A stretch of 64,000 nt of DNA, taken from contig NW_026729278.1 in NCBI RefSeq assembly GCF_030272615.1, forward strand, positions 53,200 to 117,199, read 5' to 3'. Made by a program: the position numbers and the translations under genes. This stretch comes from Cryptomeria japonica (taxonomy: Eukaryota; Streptophyta; Pinopsida; Cupressales; Cupressaceae). The notes under the pieces were generated by a model. The model had not been told where the DNA came from, ran no database searches, and saw only the letters and a program-made list of their open reading frames with translations. This document shows, piece by piece, positions 62,901 through 64,000 of the stretch. The first letter of the stretch is position 1, and each line of letters begins with the position of its first letter.

Positions 62901-64000
62901 CAACCACAAGATATATAGGTTACATCATAACACTCACCTGATATTGTCTACCCTTTTTCATGAACATGCAGGGTTCACCTTTACTCAAGCGATCATCATT
63001 GTCACTTTACACTGAAGATTTCTCTTTCCAGTTGAGAACCTAACTCAGCCTCTCGCACATATTCCTGGACTCAAATCTACATAACTAGATGCACACATTA
63101 GATCAATCAAATGCTAGATAAGAGTGCAAAGATTATACCATATGATAACTTTAATAGGGTCAACATCCACCACTATGTTAGGGAAAGAAAACATATAACC
63201 TTGGAAGAGTGACAAGACCAGACAACTTAGAAGGGATAGACCTACAATCTTTGGGGCTCATTGCAAATGGTCTTGGCTATGTAAATGCACAAATACTTTG
63301 TAGTTCAGCTTAAAAAAAAATCAAAGTAAAAGAGGGTACACAACCCTTTCTAGGGTCTCCTACCCTATACAATATTGTCATCGGTTGCTATCCACTTAGG
63401 TCAAACAAAGACAAAGACCTACATAACTTGGACATAAAAACTATTTAAATAATAGGATTCCTACAAAACTACCTTAGGGATCCCCAACACTAAAATAAAT
63501 GAATAATATACCTTGGAGAATTAAGAAAATGCAAAGTACTAGACATAATTTTCATCTTACACTAGCACTAGGTTAATACCAACAAAACACATTAGTAAAG
63601 CTTTGACACCTGAATTACAAAAATGATTCTTAATTTCAATAGAATCCTCTTACAAGAGTATATTTTGAAAAGTTAATGTAAGATAGTTCCAAACATATAG
63701 ACTAGGCACCTTTCCCTTGGGTTTCTATCCATACCTACCACTTATGAATATGCATTACCTAATGCTAAAAGTTACACATTGATAATTAAAAGGCTTTACA
63801 TGTCCACCTGTCTACCTCAAAAAATCAGAATTCAAGTACAAGATACACTTAAAATACAAAACAATGTTTACTTGACACTAAAGAACAATAATCTTAAATT
63901 ATGAATTATATGGAAAATTTCATTTAGAATTATGGTTTCCTAAAACATTTTATTTATGTTCAATTATAAAAATCTAAATAAATTCTTAAATTTATACTTC
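56986..64000. repeat. Copy B of the duplicated segment
   Basis: It equals 1-7015 with substitutions at 58708, 59228, 59747, 63255 and 63391 and no indel. It contains the flank (56986-58125) and array units starting at 58126, 60296 and 62473, the last cut by the window end. The change at 59228 removes a stop codon and creates a 62-codon open frame not present in copy A, which argues that such frames are accidental. Confidence 0.97.

Overview
This is AT-rich nuclear DNA from a land plant. Decayed nested retroelements, long gene-poor stretches, tandem arrays and introns stretched by transposons suit a large, repeat-rich genome such as a gymnosperm. The species cannot be fixed from the sequence. 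Only two host gene loci are recognisable, and both are damaged: an ankyrin-repeat/PGG-domain membrane protein (about 22.3-34.7 kb) and a HIT4-like (HEAT INTOLERANT 4) gene (about 39.9-44.0 kb).

Layout. Bases 1-7015 recur at 56986-64000 with a constant offset of 56,985 bp; I found five substitutions and no indel. Inside this segment is a tandem array of ~2.17-kb units (1141-10515), ending in a rearranged fourth unit. From 10.6 to 14.7 kb lie AT-rich DNA, a tRNA-type SINE with an 18-bp target duplication, and a 5'-truncated LINE. From 15.0 to 18.1 kb is a 20-bp minisatellite built on CATATG that repeatedly reverses orientation and then passes into a second, related motif. No gene is visible from 18.1 to 22.1 kb. 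The ankyrin/PGG locus follows; its interior holds a Copia-type LTR element (carrying a Tourist-like MITE and a scrap of LINE coding sequence), a 540-bp foldback element and a non-LTR retrotransposition product. A lone LTR with a primer-binding site follows the PGG exon. The HIT4-like locus is split by a minus-strand LTR element. At 47.4-48.6 kb there are minisatellites and long TA microsatellites. At 49.7-56.1 kb is a nearly complete LTR element with a 5-bp target duplication; it keeps a decayed gag with four zinc-knuckle relics and a long decayed coding region that I cannot identify.

Relationships. All four LTR elements carry an initiator-methionine-tRNA-type primer-binding site (TGGTATCAGA), typical of plant Copia elements. 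None shows a recognisable protease, integrase or reverse transcriptase, so all look non-autonomous. Several insertions have an internal control for the empty site: the MITE is missing from the partner LTR, and the non-LTR insertion is missing from a paralogous intron block. These give a partial order of events. The only long clean host reading frame is the last exon of the ankyrin/PGG gene. In the unidentified coding region of the 49.7-kb element, nine consecutive in-frame stops are all TAG, which fits CAG-to-TAG change at methylated CHG sites.
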